DNA of 64,000 bases from Montifringilla adamsi (Eukaryota; Chordata; Aves; Passeriformes; Passeridae). A program made the position numbers and the translations under genes. This document shows, piece by piece, positions 1 through 10,190 of this stretch. The notes under the pieces were generated by a model. The model was given only the letters and a program-made list of their open reading frames with translations. It did not search any database and was not told the DNA's origin. Position 1 is the stretch's first letter; the number at the start of each line of letters is the position of its first letter. Where the stretch lies: contig JAGGNK010008604.1 in NCBI GenBank assembly GCA_017590115.1, positions 1 to 64,000 on the forward strand, written 5' to 3'.

Positions 1-1980
1 CCTCCTCCCCTGCCCGGGGGAGTAGAGAAAGATTGTGACCCCTCTCTACCTGCTCACCCGCAAGAAGAACACTTTCCACTGGGACCCTGAACAGCAACAA
101 GCCTTTGCCCAGATCAAGCAAGAGATCGCTCATGCAGTAGCCCTTGGCCCAGTGAGGACAAAACCAGATGTGAAGAACGTGCTCTACTCTGCAGCCAGGA
201 GCCATGGTTTGTCCTAAAGCCTTTGGCAAAAGGTACCTAGTAAGACTCAAAGCCAACCAGTAAGATTTTAGAGTCGAAGTTACAGAGGGTCTGAAGCCAA
301 CTATACTCCAACAGAGAAGGAAATTTTATCAGCCTCTGAAGGAGTCTAAGCTGCCTCAGAGGTAATAGGCACTGAAGCACAACTCCTCCTGGCACCCCAA
401 CTACCAGTGCTGGGGTGGATGTTGAAAGCAAAAGTTTCCTCTACCCACCATACCACCAGTGCTACATGGAGCAAATGGATTGCTCTCATCACACAGCATG
501 CCCGTATTAGAAAACTGAATCACCCTGGGATTCTGGAAATAATTACAAACTAACCAGAAGGTAAAATCTTTAGTCTTGCTAATGATGAGGAACAAGAAGT
601 GACACATGCTGAAGAAGCGCCACCATACAACCAACTGCCAGGGGAAGAAACATGATATGCTATTTTTACTAATAGTTCTCGCCTCATTGTAAGAATGAAA
701 CAAAAGTAGAAAGCAGCTGTATAGAGCCCCACATGACAGGTCACAGAAGCTACTGAAAGAAAAGGTAAATCAAACCAACTTGCTGAACTCAAAGCTGTTA
801 AACTGGCCCTAGACATTGCTGAAAGAGAGAAGTAGCCAAAGATCTACCTCTACACTAATTCATGGATGGTAGCCAATGCTCTGTGAGGATAGCTAGAGAA
901 GTAAAAAGAGGCTAATTAGCAGCATAGAGGAAAACCAATTTAGGCTGCTGAAGAGTAGAAAGACATTGCTACCAGCGTAGAGAGGCTAGCGGTGAAAGTC
1001 CGCCACGTAGATGCCCATGTCCCCAAGCGTAGAGCCAATGAGGAGCACCAAAACAATCAGCAAGTAGACCAGGCTGCAAAGATAAAAGTGTCAAAGATAG
1101 ACTTAAATTAACAACACAAGAAAAAGTTATTCCTAGCTCGATGGGCCCATGATGTCTCAAGTCATCAGAGTAGAGATGCCACCTATAAGTGAGCACGAGA
1201 CCGAAGAGTGGATTTAACCATAGACAGTATTTCTCAAGTTATCCATGACTGTGAGACGTGTGCTGCCATCAAACAAGCCAAGCGAGTGAAGCCCCTATAG
1301 TATAATAAGTGGTAGTCCAAGTACTAATATAGAAAAGCCTGGCAGATTGACTACATGACACTGCCACAGACATGCCAAAGCAAACTCTACATGCCCACAA
1401 TAGTAGAAGCCACCACAGAATGGTTAGAAACCTACCCTGTGCTTCATACTACAGCCCATAACACCATCCTAAGCCTTGAAAAGCAAGTCCTTTAAAGGCA
1501 TAGTACCCCTGAGAAGATTGAGTCAGACAACTAAACATTTCAAGAACAGCCTTATCAACACCTGGGCTAGAGAACATAGCATTGAGTGAGTGTACCATAT
1601 CCCCTACTATGCACCAGCTGCAGGCAAAGTAGAGAAATACAATACACTGTTAAAAACCACCTTAAAAGCATTGGGTGGGGGATCTTTCAAAAATTGAGAG
1701 CAGCATCTGGCAAAAGCCACCTGGTTAGTTAACACCTGTGACTCTACTAACCAAGTGAGCCCTGTCCAATCTAAGCCTTTCCATAAAGTAGATAGAGACC
1801 AAGTACCAGTAGTGCATGTCAGAGGTCTGTTAGGAAAGACAGTTTAGATCAATTCTGCCTCAAGTACAGACAAACCCATTTGTAGGGTTGTCTTTGCTCA
1901 GGGACCAGGTTACACATGGTAGATAATGCAGAAAGATACAAGAACATGATGTGTACCTCAAAGAGATCGGATTATTGGGT
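1..1980 (+). pseudogene. pol: Decayed ERV pol: end of RT, RNase H and integrase
   Basis: The frame opens at 35-217 with a thumb/connection-like segment and then continues in several frames through many stops and shifts. RNase H-like blocks lie near 660-680 and 845-865. At both, the usual acidic residue of the FTDGS and YTDS motifs reads as Asn (FTNSS and YTNSW). The integrase zinc domain is visible as two His in AHDVSSHQ near 1150 and as a CETC pair near 1250. Asp residues in QIDY (about 1345) and ESDN (about 1520), plus a Glu in KVEKY (about 1630), match the integrase catalytic triad order. The frame ends near 1980 and a polypurine tract and LTR follow, so there is no room for env. This is a dead retroviral remnant whose 5' part lies outside the window. 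Confidence 0.85.
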
Positions 1981-2112
1981 GAGACCTATGTGTAAATATC
2001 ACTGTTTGCTGGATGTTACTGCCATTGTCTGTGTATAGCTGTATATTGGATGTATAATGTATGTGTTTGTAGAGTTAGAATATATATTAGTTTTAGTAGT
2101 AAGCTGACGATA

Positions 2113-2130
2113 TAGAGGTAAGAGGTAGAA
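2113..2130 (+). promoter_or_regulatory. Polypurine tract (plus-strand primer) of the ERV
   Basis: A run made almost only of A and G sits directly before the TGTCCT start of the LTR. That is the position where retroviral plus-strand synthesis is primed. Confidence 0.6.
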
Positions 2131-2325
2131 TGTCCTGGGTTGACTATATGATGCTTTTATCCCCAATCGTCTGTTCTGTTTATGCTGAATAATATGTTTT
2201 GCACCTTTAAGGGTGATGGTGTGGTCTTGGCTAAGTGCCAAGATACATTCAGCTGTAATAACCTTTGCTCTATGGTCCTTGTCTTTTATTGTCCTTTATT
2301 AAACTTTTAAAAATTTCACAGGACA
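2131..2325 (+). repeat. 3' LTR of the pol remnant (short)
   Basis: It begins TGTCCT and ends AGGACA, a perfect 6-bp terminal inverted repeat. An ATTAAA poly(A) signal lies near 2299. The first 60 or so bases match the LTR at 19794, which has the same TGTCCT/AGGACA ends but is 655 bp. This copy is therefore either an internally deleted form or a short subfamily, or the true end lies further right. Confidence 0.65.
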
Positions 2326-3400
2326 GTGAACATGTTTTTCACTCTACTGGGTCCCAAAATGCTGCAGGAAAGATTTTATGGTCTGTGCCTTCTTTCACGG
2401 TGCTGCCTGGCTGTCATGGCTGAGCCCACGGCTTTGATCGGGGAAATTGCGAAATACCCATTTTAGAAGGATTTTTAGCTTGTGTTTTCCAACCTTTTAC
2501 CCGTGGTCTGCTAAAAGTATTTTGTACCATCCATATACATCCCTCTGTGCCGTGGACAGTTTTAACCCCATCCCGCAGAGCAGTGAAACTTGAATTGGGT
2601 TAGAATGTGCCCCCCCCCCCTCCCCCTGTTGGGGAAGGTGTGACAGGGAAAGCTGTCCGCTCTCTGCTTACCCTGCATTTCGTGCAGGCATCCTGAGACA
2701 ACTGGTCCTTCTCCAAAAGTCGCACGTAACTTGCCAGAGGTGTCAGGCCTGACCCAAATAATCCCCAGCAGAGAGAAAGTCCTACCAGTTGACCAAGATC
2801 CAGCCAAACCAAACCGAAAAGGGTCTCTCAATAAGAGGGTCCCCTGTTCTGGGGTGTCAGCTATCGCAGTCCAGCTCGCTGCGATTCCTAATCCGACTTG
2901 GCTGGGAAAAGCGTGGCATAAAACAGAGGAACAGGTACAATGAACTTGACCAAAAATATAGATATTTAATAGTAAAATAACAAACGAAGAAACCACATCA
3001 TCTGAGAGACAAGATCCAAAGACCCGTGGGCATGGCAAATGCAGCCAGGTATAGTGGTCTTTGAGGGCAAAGGTCCAAACACAAACGTGAACTTGGAACA
3101 TAACCTTATATGTGCCAGGTATTGAACCAACTGAGAACAAGAACCAGAAACTTGACCAAATATAGGACAGTTTTGTTAGCATACTGACTCCCATGACCCT
3201 GTTCTTCCCACCGTGACCTGGCTAGGTGCCCCCCCCCCCAGTATCCTGTTTCCCATGGCCTGAGGTTGATGCCTTCTGTAAATGCTACTGCGGCAAAAGT
3301 CCCAGCTGGATGCAATTCCATACTGAAGGTATTATTTTACCATGCTTTTGGCCTTCCACTCTACAAACAAGAAAGGATCATTTCTGTATCCACCTGGTAG
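2326..3400 (-). other. Unassigned, probably old ERV LTR and leader on the minus strand
   Basis: No credible gene. On the minus strand an ATTAAA within an AT-rich patch near 2960-2985 is followed by GC-rich sequence with a CAG/GTAAGC-like donor near 2670. That order fits an LTR end followed by a leader. A 210-codon frame crosses it (2562-3194) but shows no recognisable domain. Poly-C runs occur at about 2609 and 3229. Confidence 0.3.
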
Positions 3401-3404
3401 ACTA

Positions 3405-3975
3405 GAACAGTGGCCTCCAAATTTTTTGATTGTGCCCCCCATCAGTACAAAAATTTTTTGAGCATGAACCCCTACTATATGTCTATGTATTTATCTATAA
3501 ATCATATACACACATTACTGTGCTAATATATCATGCTCATTATAAAACATACACAAACATAAAGAAAGATGAAAGGAACAATATTTTAAAACTATTTTTA
3601 TTTTATTTATTAAAAAAAAAACTCTGTCTTGCTAAAAAACTACTAACTTCTAGTGAGAGAAATGAGATTAAATAGGCTTGGTTTTTTAAAAAAATCTTGG
3701 TTTAACACTTTAGGATAGAGTTATTTAAAGGCCTGGTTCGAAGTTCTCTATATTTTGATACTTGGTTTTAATGGCAGTCATAGCTGGAATGAGACCTCAC
3801 AGAGATACACGGGTCCAAATGGATGGTTTGCGCTTACTAAATCATGATGGTAATTTTTCAATCCTGTCCAACAATTGTGCAAAGTTCTTTGTTGAAATTC
3901 ATTTTTGCAGTTTAACCCTGAAAGGCATCTAAGCACTACACAGCTGCTCAGTCATGTAGGAGTGTGCCCCCTAAT
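3405..3975 (+). mobile_element. Possible non-autonomous DNA-transposon (hAT-like) remnant
   Basis: It starts CAGTGGCCTCCAAATTTTTT, followed by a GTGCCCCCCAT motif, and ends near a second GTGCCCCCT. The interior is AT-rich and non-coding. The left end resembles hAT-type termini. No target duplication was found. An old LTR or unique sequence is also possible. Confidence 0.3.
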
Positions 3976-4300
3976 GACAGAGTGGCAAAATTAGCCTTTG
4001 TCCTCCAAAAAAGGAAAGAAGCCCAGAAGCTTCTTTCAACGATTAGGTGAAAAGCCGCCTCATAGGACCTCAGGGACTTCACCAAACATTAGAGGACATC
4101 TAATTGAATAGAAGCCAAAAAAGTCCCACCTGGCCCATCAGGTAGAAAAGAAGAGAACAAAAGAGCTAAAGTGCTTTTGTGAAGTGTTTTTACCAGGAGC
4201 AGACCTCTGCACCTGGCTCGAGTTTTTCTGTTTGTTATTTTGCCTTTTATTAAACCTTTTTTGTTTCTAACACTACAGCAGAAGTCATCCTGCTTATTTT
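3976..4300 (+). repeat. LTR-like fragment
   Basis: The 3' part has TTTTATTAAACCTTTT, a poly(A) signal arrangement common in avian LTRs, preceded by non-coding sequence. No internal region or target duplication is seen. Confidence 0.4.
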
Positions 4301-4365
4301 ATGCCCCCAAAGTAATAGCTGAGCTGTCCTTGGGTGTATTATATTTCTTTTGAGGGCTTATGAGA

Positions 4366-4740
4366 ACTGGCCCAAGAAAAAGAAACTTAATACAGTCACT
4401 CTCACTCCAGTGAGATGGGGAAGAGAATCAGAAGGGTAAAAGTGAAAAAAAATTATGGGTTGAAATAAGGACAGTTTAATAGGTACAACAGAACCTGCAC
4501 ATGCAAGCAAAGTAAAACAAAGAATTAATTCACTGCTTCTCTTCAACAGTCAGGTGTTTAGCCATTTTTCCAGGAAAGGAGAGCTCCATCGTGCATAATG
4601 GTTACTTGGGAAGACAAGTGCCAAAACTCTGATGGTCCCCCCTTTCTCTCTGCAACTTTTAGTGCAGAGCATGATGTCATATGGTATGTGATGTCCCTTT
4701 GGTCAGTTTGTTGTCCCAAACATGGGCTTGTTACCCAGTG
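4366..4740 (-). repeat. ERVL-type LTR fragment
   Basis: Recognised by pattern as the part of a very common avian LTR that runs through an ATGATGTCATATGG block and a TACTTGGGAAGAC block. The fragment at 9955-10190 looks like the neighbouring part of the same family. No coding capacity. The 164 bases after it, up to the CR1, hold nothing recognisable. Confidence 0.5.
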
Positions 4741-4904
4741 TGCAATACCAATTCACACACTAAGGCAAGATATTTCTATTTCTTTATTCTAGTTTGTGCA
4801 AAGTAGGGAGCTGGGTGGTAACCCCTGAAAGGCTAGTTGCCTGATCATCAAAACTTTACACTGCTTATATATTTTAATAAATAAAGACATCATCGTTCAT
4901 TTGA

Positions 4905-5158
4905 AGCTGAGTCTGGGGAGGTTTAGGTTGGATATAATGAAAAAGCTTTTCACCCAGAGGGTGGTTGGGCACTGGAACAGGCTCCCCAGGGAAGCGGTCA
5001 CAGCACCAAGCCTGTCTGAATTCAAGAAGCATTTGAATAACACTCTCAGGCACATGGCATGATTCTTGGGATATCCTGTATGGGGCCAGGAGTTGGACTA
5101 GATGATCCTGATGGGTCCCTTCCAACTCAGCATATTCTATAATTCTATGATTTTATGA
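4905..5158 (+). mobile_element. CR1 LINE, 3' end
   Basis: It carries the conserved CR1 tail: the end of the RT frame and 3' UTR (CCCAGGGAAG, GGACTAGATGATC, GGTCCCTTCCAACTC), finishing in the ATTCTATAATTCTATGATT microsatellite. The 5' part is truncated, as is usual for CR1. Confidence 0.95.
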
Positions 5159-5445
5159 TTGTTGCATATAGGTAAAGCCTTACAAAAGGAAGGCCTTGTA
5201 AAATCATGACTCAGGCCTGTAACTTTGGCTAAGTAGAAAAGGACTATGGGAAAGTGACTCAGCTGAATTGGAAGTAGAAAAACAAGTTATATAACCATTA
5301 CGTGCTCACAATGTGGTTTATGGTGGTTGGTTGAATTACATTTCTTGTGCTTAAATGGAATGCACCTGATAAAGGGCCTAACTGCTCAAAAAGGCCTGGT
5401 TTTACAATAAATCGGCTCTCCTTTGCACCTGCCTGGGGACTCTGC
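5159..5445 (+). repeat. LTR fragment (+)
   Basis: It begins TGTTGCATATAG right after the CR1 tail and contains an AATAAA near 5407 followed by a CT-rich U5-like stretch. The right boundary is set by the start of the reversed LTR-A. Confidence 0.5.
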
Positions 5446-5634
5446 TGTGGTGGATGCCTTGTGTGGGGCTCCTGGGATGAGTGGAGAGATGAGAATCTTG
5501 ACTCCATGTTTCAGAAGGCTGGTTTATTATATTATGATATATATTATATTACAGTGCTATATTAAAACTATACTAAAAGAATAGAGAGAAAAGGATTCAT
5601 CAGAAGGCTAGAATGAACAGGAATGGAATGCAAT
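5446..5634 (-). repeat. LTR-A, truncated
   Basis: It matches the R/U5 half of the other LTR-A copies (AATAAACCAGCCTTCTGAAA on the minus strand). The U3 half is missing, and the element is joined directly to gag-like sequence at 5635, so this is a rearranged end rather than a clean 3' LTR. Confidence 0.85.
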
Positions 5635-6868
5635 GTGAGTCCATGTGAGGAAAGCAAAGTCCCCAAACCTGACAGTGGGCAGGGCGGTGGCCCCAGCCCA
5701 GGGAAACGAGCCAAATGGCCCAGAACCAGCCTGTGAGGCAGGATCTGCGTTCTCACAACCCGGCAGGACCATGCTGCCAACGTCTTGAGAGCAGAAGTGA
5801 CCAGACGCTTTCTCCTCCCAGAACCACCGGTGCACGCTGACAGCTGGGGAAGAGCAGCTTTCCCAGGGGTCATCACCCCGGGTCTGGAAGTCTTCTGGCC
5901 CCAGAGCAAGTGAGCAAGGTTCGCTTTGCACTGTTTCTCTCGCCCCTGCAAGGCAAACGCCACTGCTCCTGCTTTCTGCCCCTCAGCACCACCCCCATCC
6001 CCTCTGGTCTGGGGACCAGAGGCAGATTTTCCAGGACCCCCCTCCCCCACACCGCTGGGGTGCACGGGGGAAGGCAGGCACCCCAACCCCTAGGGAAAAA
6101 CCCCTGACGACATGCGAAATGACTCGAGAAACATGCTAAGTTTGAAAGCAGTCAGCCGGGCTGCGCCCGCAGTCAGCTGTCGAGCCATGCCCCCTCCACG
6201 GAGGGACAGGCTGGTCCCAGCCGCAGCCCCAGGGGCAGACGGCTCGGGGCGGTCTGGCAAACTCAGAGATGCCGCCGGTTCCAGCGCAGCCTCAGACGCA
6301 GAAGCTGACATGAAGGACGGAGCTCCGGAAGGCGGCGGGACAGCCGGGGGCAGCGGGGGAGCATGCCCCGCCGGGCTGGGCGCAGCAGCCAAGTCTTCTC
6401 CGGGGTCTGGAAACAGCAGCATAGGCGCAGTCATCAGAGCCTGTGGGACCGCCCCGGGAGGCAGCGGGACCAGCATGGGGTCGGACCACGTCGGCGCCGC
6501 CTGCACCGTTGCGAATTCAATTGCCAGCCAGGATGCAGAGGGAGCAGGCCGGGGAGGGCGGTGCGGCTGCAGGGTCAGCCCCCAGGGCATCTTCAGGCTG
6601 GCAGGCAGCCGCGGAGACATGCTCCCTCTCTGAGACAGGCTCTTGTTGATCGCTGCTGCAGTCAATCGTGTTGCCTAGCAACACAGGCGAATCCGCGGGA
6701 GGCGGTGCTGCCGCGGTTGGGACACCCACAAACTCTGCCAGAGACGGCGGGGCCGCGGGAACCAGTGCCGCCCTGGGAGGCTGCAGGAGCGATTCTGCGC
6801 CCTCCTGGAGTGGGGGGAGGAAAGAATCCCGCGGCGAAGTGGGCAGGGCCGGCTTGTTATAAATAAGA
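5635..6868 (-). pseudogene. Proline/alanine-rich gag-like region, broken
   Basis: Minus-strand frames at 6517-6945, 6090-6665 and 5568-6086 are rich in Pro, Ala, Ser and Gly. They continue downstream of the gag-like ORF of copy A (6899-7666). The position after LTR, primer site and first ORF suggests the middle of Gag, but no capsid or zinc-knuckle motif is visible. Frame changes occur between the pieces. GC content is much higher than in the neighbouring LTRs. The plus-strand frames here (e.g. 6112-6633) are antisense shadows. Confidence 0.5.
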
Positions 6869-6898
6869 AGCTTGACTAGGCCAATATTCAAGCAACAA

Positions 6899-7666
6899 TC
6901 AATTTTTAATAAAGGCATTAAAAAGGAGAAAGATCTCCTGCCCATTTATTTCAGCAACCAGCAGTTCCTCTCCTTCGACAGGTTCCTCTCGTGCTGTGTC
7001 TGGTGGGAAGGGTGCATGCCCTCTACACTCAGCGACGAACTCCACCACAGCCTCTCTCCGCTTCAAAACATGGAAGAAGGCTAAGAACGCTGAATAAATT
7101 CTCAGCAGTCCCAGACCCCGGTCACATGTCCACTCAAAAACAGACTCCATGAAATTCCAAATATCTAAATCGAGGGAGTATATCAAATCTGTAAAAAATC
7201 CATGGAATTTTGTCCATCTGAAAAACTCATAGAAATGTCTCTCCAACATATTAATTTTGTCCTTGTGCCCCCACTTGCGCCAGAGGTTAATAACTCTCTC
7301 ATTTGACGCAGAAAACGGAACTTGAGTTTCCGCAGGTATGTTTTCCCAGATTTCAAACACCATTCTGCAAAGGGCAGTATTTTCAGGAAGGGAAGAGTTA
7401 ACAGTACCTTGAGACAGTGTCCTTGAGGGTTCAGAAGCTGCGCAGCTCTGCTGCTCTGTGGTCTCTGGACACGGTGTCCAGGAAACTGCAGAAGGTTCTT
7501 CTGTCGTCAGCCTTGGCTGTGAACACTGCCCATCTTCAGGGTCCTGGTTCTTGAGCCCTAGGCTGGACTCTGTGGTCACTTGTGGGATGACCATCAATGC
7601 CACACGCTCGGAGGTCACCAAATGTGGTGGATACCCCATTTGTGGAGACGCGAATCTTGACTCCAT
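6899..7666 (-). CDS. Gag-like N-terminal ORF, copy A
   Basis: A 255-codon frame on the minus strand. Its first ATG lies inside the U5 end of LTR-A, before the primer-binding site, so the true start is unclear and is probably a later Met. Residues about 80-225 form a Trp/Phe-rich, mostly helical-looking segment (e.g. WRKWGHKDK and FYEFFRWTKF). I do not recognise the domain. Its place directly after LTR and primer site suggests a matrix-like part of Gag, and an accessory protein is an alternative. It is nearly identical to copy B (7968-8813). It ends at a stop where the two copies diverge (FIKN versus FIKKN). Confidence 0.55.
   Translation of the reverse strand: MESRFASPQMGYPPHLVTSERVALMVIPQVTTESSLGLKNQDPEDGQCSQPRLTTEEPSAVSWTPCPETTEQQSCAASEPSRTLSQGTVNSSLPENTALCRMVFEIWENIPAETQVPFSASNERVINLWRKWGHKDKINMLERHFYEFFRWTKFHGFFTDLIYSLDLDIWNFMESVFEWTCDRGLGLLRIYSAFLAFFHVLKRREAVVEFVAECRGHAPFPPDTAREEPVEGEELLVAEINGQEIFLLFNAFIKN
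7603..7620 (-). promoter_or_regulatory. Primer-binding site, copy A
   Basis: On the minus strand the LTR ends ...CCACA, then TT, then TGGTGACC and 10 more bases. The TGG start two bases after the LTR is the standard retroviral primer-site position. The TGGTGACC start is shared with tRNA-Trp-type sites, but the rest differs, so the tRNA is not assigned. Confidence 0.7.
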
Positions 7667-7919
7667 GTTTCAGAAGGCTGGTTTATTATATTATGATATA
7701 TATTATATTACAATGCTATATTAAAACTATACTAAAAGAATAGAGAGAAAAGGATTCATCAGAAGGCTAGAATGAACAGGAATGGAATGCAATAACAAAG
7801 AGCTTGTGACTCTTGAGTCTGATGCAGCTGCATCTGTGATTGGCCATTAATTAGAAACAACCAACATCCACTAATCACAGATACACCTGTTGCATTCCAC
7901 AGCAGCAGATAGTTATTGT
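7623..7919 (-). repeat. LTR-A, copy A (5' truncated)
   Basis: It is the same sequence as 8770-9066 at an offset of 1147 bases. It stops inside U3 at GTTATTGTT and is joined to other sequence at 7920. The intact copies begin TGTAGCCATG; that part is missing here. Confidence 0.9.
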
Positions 7920-8045
7920 TTTGGAATCCCCAGCTCTGCCTGCAGACCAGCAGACAAAGCTGCATCATCACCCTCCTCCTCCGTGCCACTCCTGGGAGCG
8001 ACTGCGGCATGGGTGCGACCCGTCGGATTCTCCCCACCTGAGCTG
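7920..8045 (-). other. Internal gag-like spacer joining copy B to the truncated LTR of copy A
   Basis: About 126 bases that continue the copy B frame for a short distance (to 7968) and have no counterpart in copy A. They mark the rearrangement junction of the tandem duplication. Confidence 0.5.
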
Positions 8046-8813
8046 ATTCTTTTTAATAAAGGCATTAAAAAGGAGAAAGATCTCCTGCCCATTTATTTCA
8101 GCAACCAGCAGTTCCTCTCCTTCGACAGGTTCCTCTCGTGCTGTGTCTGGTGGGAAGGGTGCATGCCCTCTACACTCAGCGACGAACTCCACCACAGCCT
8201 CTCTCCGCTTCAAAACATGGAAGAAGGCTAAGAACGCTGAATAAATTCTCAGCAGTCCCAGACCCCGGTCACATGTCCACTCAAAAACAGACTCCATGAA
8301 ATCCCAGATATCTAAATCGAGGGAGTATATCAAATCTGTAAAAAATCCATGGAATTTTGTCCATCTGAAAAACTCATAGAAATGTCTCTCCAACATATTA
8401 ATTTTGTCCTTGTGCCCCCACTTGCGCCAGAGGTTAATAACTCTCTCATTTGACGCAGAAAACGGAACTTGAGTTTCCGCAGGTATGTTTTCCCAGATTT
8501 CAAACACCATTCTGCAAAGGGCAGTATTTTCAGGAAGGGAAGAGTTAACAGTACCTTGAGACAGTGTCCTTGAGGGTTCAGAAGCTGCGCAGCTCTGCTG
8601 CTCTGTGGTCTCTGGACACGGTGTCCAGGAAACTGCAGAAGGTTCTTCTGTCGTCAGCCTTGGCTGTGAACACTGCCCATCTTCAGGGTCCTGGTTCTTG
8701 AGCTCTAGGCTGGATGCTGTGGTCACTTGTAGGGTGACCATCAATGCCACACGCTCGGAGGTCACCAAATGTGGTGGATACCCCATTTGTGGAGACGCGA
8801 ATCTTGACTCCAT
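7968..8813 (-). CDS. Gag-like N-terminal ORF, copy B
   Basis: A 281-codon frame, nearly identical to copy A over residues 1-254. Differences include Ile/Leu, Glu/Ala and Gly/Glu near residues 28-37 and Asn/Asp in the helical segment (DIWNF versus DIWDF). It extends 26 residues further through a different 3' sequence ending in a Gly run. Start and domain caveats are as for copy A. The open frame in both copies, with mostly amino-acid-changing differences, points to recent duplication rather than long selection. Confidence 0.55.
   Translation of the reverse strand: MESRFASPQMGYPPHLVTSERVALMVTLQVTTASSLELKNQDPEDGQCSQPRLTTEEPSAVSWTPCPETTEQQSCAASEPSRTLSQGTVNSSLPENTALCRMVFEIWENIPAETQVPFSASNERVINLWRKWGHKDKINMLERHFYEFFRWTKFHGFFTDLIYSLDLDIWDFMESVFEWTCDRGLGLLRIYSAFLAFFHVLKRREAVVEFVAECRGHAPFPPDTAREEPVEGEELLVAEINGQEIFLLFNAFIKKNQLRWGESDGSHPCRSRSQEWHGGGG
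8750..8767 (-). promoter_or_regulatory. Primer-binding site, copy B
   Basis: Same TGGTGACC... site as at 7603-7620, two bases after the LTR end (minus strand). Confidence 0.7.
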
Positions 8814-9149
8814 GTTTCAGAAGGCTGGTTTATTATATTATGATATATATTATATTACAATGCTATATTAAAACTATACTAAAAGAATAGAGAGAAAAGG
8901 ATTCATCAGAAGGCTAGAATGAACAGGAATGGAATGCAATAACAAAGAGCTTGTGACTCTTGAGTCTGATGCAGCTGCATCTGTGATTGGCCATTAATTA
9001 GAAACAACCAACATCCACTAATCACAGATACACCTGTTGCATTCCACAGCAGCAGATAGTTATTGTTTACATTTCTTTCCTGGGGCTCCTCAGCTCCTCA
9101 GGAGGAAAAAATCCTAGCAAAGGATTTCTCATAAAATATCATGGTGACT
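8770..9149 (-). repeat. LTR-A, copy B (about 380 bp, full length)
   Basis: It contains the U3, R and U5 blocks of LTR-A, with AATAAA in the AT-rich R region (near 8829). At its upstream (minus-strand 5') end the flank holds a small tandem duplication of CTGCATCACT. It serves as the 5' LTR of copy B. Confidence 0.85.
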
Positions 9150-9279
9150 CTGCATCACTCTGCATCACTCTGGACCCTCACATATGATTGGTTACAGATT
9201 ACAGAACTTTTTCATTAATTAGTACTGAAACGCACACTTGCTAGTTATATCTGTCACTTCTCACACTAGTTAATCTGCA

Positions 9280-9640
9280 TGTGTCCCTATAGAGCGCGAC
9301 ATGGCACAAGCACCAAGACTCAGATCAGATGGCTGTATAGGCCGTTTATTAAAGCAACATGTTGCCTTTATAGTTTTACAAGATATTTACATTTGCTTAA
9401 CAAACACATACACTGCCCATTGGTCATGAAAAAGTAACAAAATTCTCAATAGGTGAAAAGGAGCCATGTCACTCTGTGAGCCACCTAAAGTCTATATCTT
9501 TTAACTTTCTCTCTTTCTTCACATTGTCATGGTGATAGCCTTGGTACCTTCCTTGAGAGAGATACGAGGCTTTCCTTATCTTCAGGAAGCCTTCGCTGGC
9601 TTACATGAACAGCACAAAAATGTCTTTCCTACATGCATGT
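9280..9640 (-). repeat. LTR-like fragment (-)
   Basis: The minus strand reads GCTTTAATAAACGGCCTATA, a typical poly(A)-signal context in an LTR, followed by a CATGTCGCGC end near 9295. The left boundary is near the end of LTR-A copy B. The 300 bases from 9640 to 9950 hold no gene or recognisable element. Confidence 0.45.
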
Positions 9641-9954
9641 GCAGTTCTTCCCTCCATTTGAGTTGGGGGTCCATTTCAAGTAGGTGGTCAATGGGTTGGT
9701 GGTTGTGATCTCCCCTGCCAGAATTACCTTTCCCCTAGTTACTGCTCAGTCCACCTGACTTCACTCCTGATGGCTCTTGTCCTGAGAAGCCATTCATCTT
9801 GGAATTGTTCCCTTTTCCTTAAAACAAAGGATTAGCCAAGCCTACAAATTTCTATAACTTTCACAGTGCAATTACTTAATCATAACTGCTATAGCTACTG
9901 ATTACCAACAGCAAAAATATTTTCAAAGATCGGTTCAAATATTGAGGGACTAGA

Positions 9955-10190
9955 TATCAAGTTGGGGTCAAGTGTTCTGGCTGTGTCCCCTCTCAAGTTC
10001 TTGTGTACCCTCAGCCTACTTGTTTGTGAGAAGGCTTTCTGAGAAGCAGAAAAGGCCTTGACACTAAGTACTGCTCAGAAATAGCTAAGGCATGGGTGTA
10101 TTATAACACTGTTTTCATCACAAATCCAAACCAGCTCCATACAGCCACTATGAAAAGTAACTGTGTCCCAGCCAAAACCAGTATATAACT
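9955..10190 (-). repeat. ERVL-type LTR fragment (-)
   Basis: Pattern match to a common avian LTR containing CTGGCTGTGTCCCCTC and GCCAAAACCAGTA blocks. It looks like the neighbouring part of the family seen at 4366-4740. Confidence 0.5.

Larger units (their letters stand above)
6899..9066 (-). repeat. Tandem duplication, about 1.02-kb unit, offset 1147
   Basis: Bases 6899-7919 and 8046-9066 align without gaps by eye with about half a dozen differences (about 99% identity). The unit spans most of an LTR, the primer site and the gag-like ORF, in the same orientation. Confidence 0.9.

Noticed and set aside
2562..3194. 210-codon minus frame
   Set aside because: No recognisable domain, crosses poly-C runs and LTR-like sequence; probably chance.
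6112..6866. Plus-strand frames of 173 and 167 codons
   Set aside because: High-GC antisense of the minus-strand gag-like region; composition driven.
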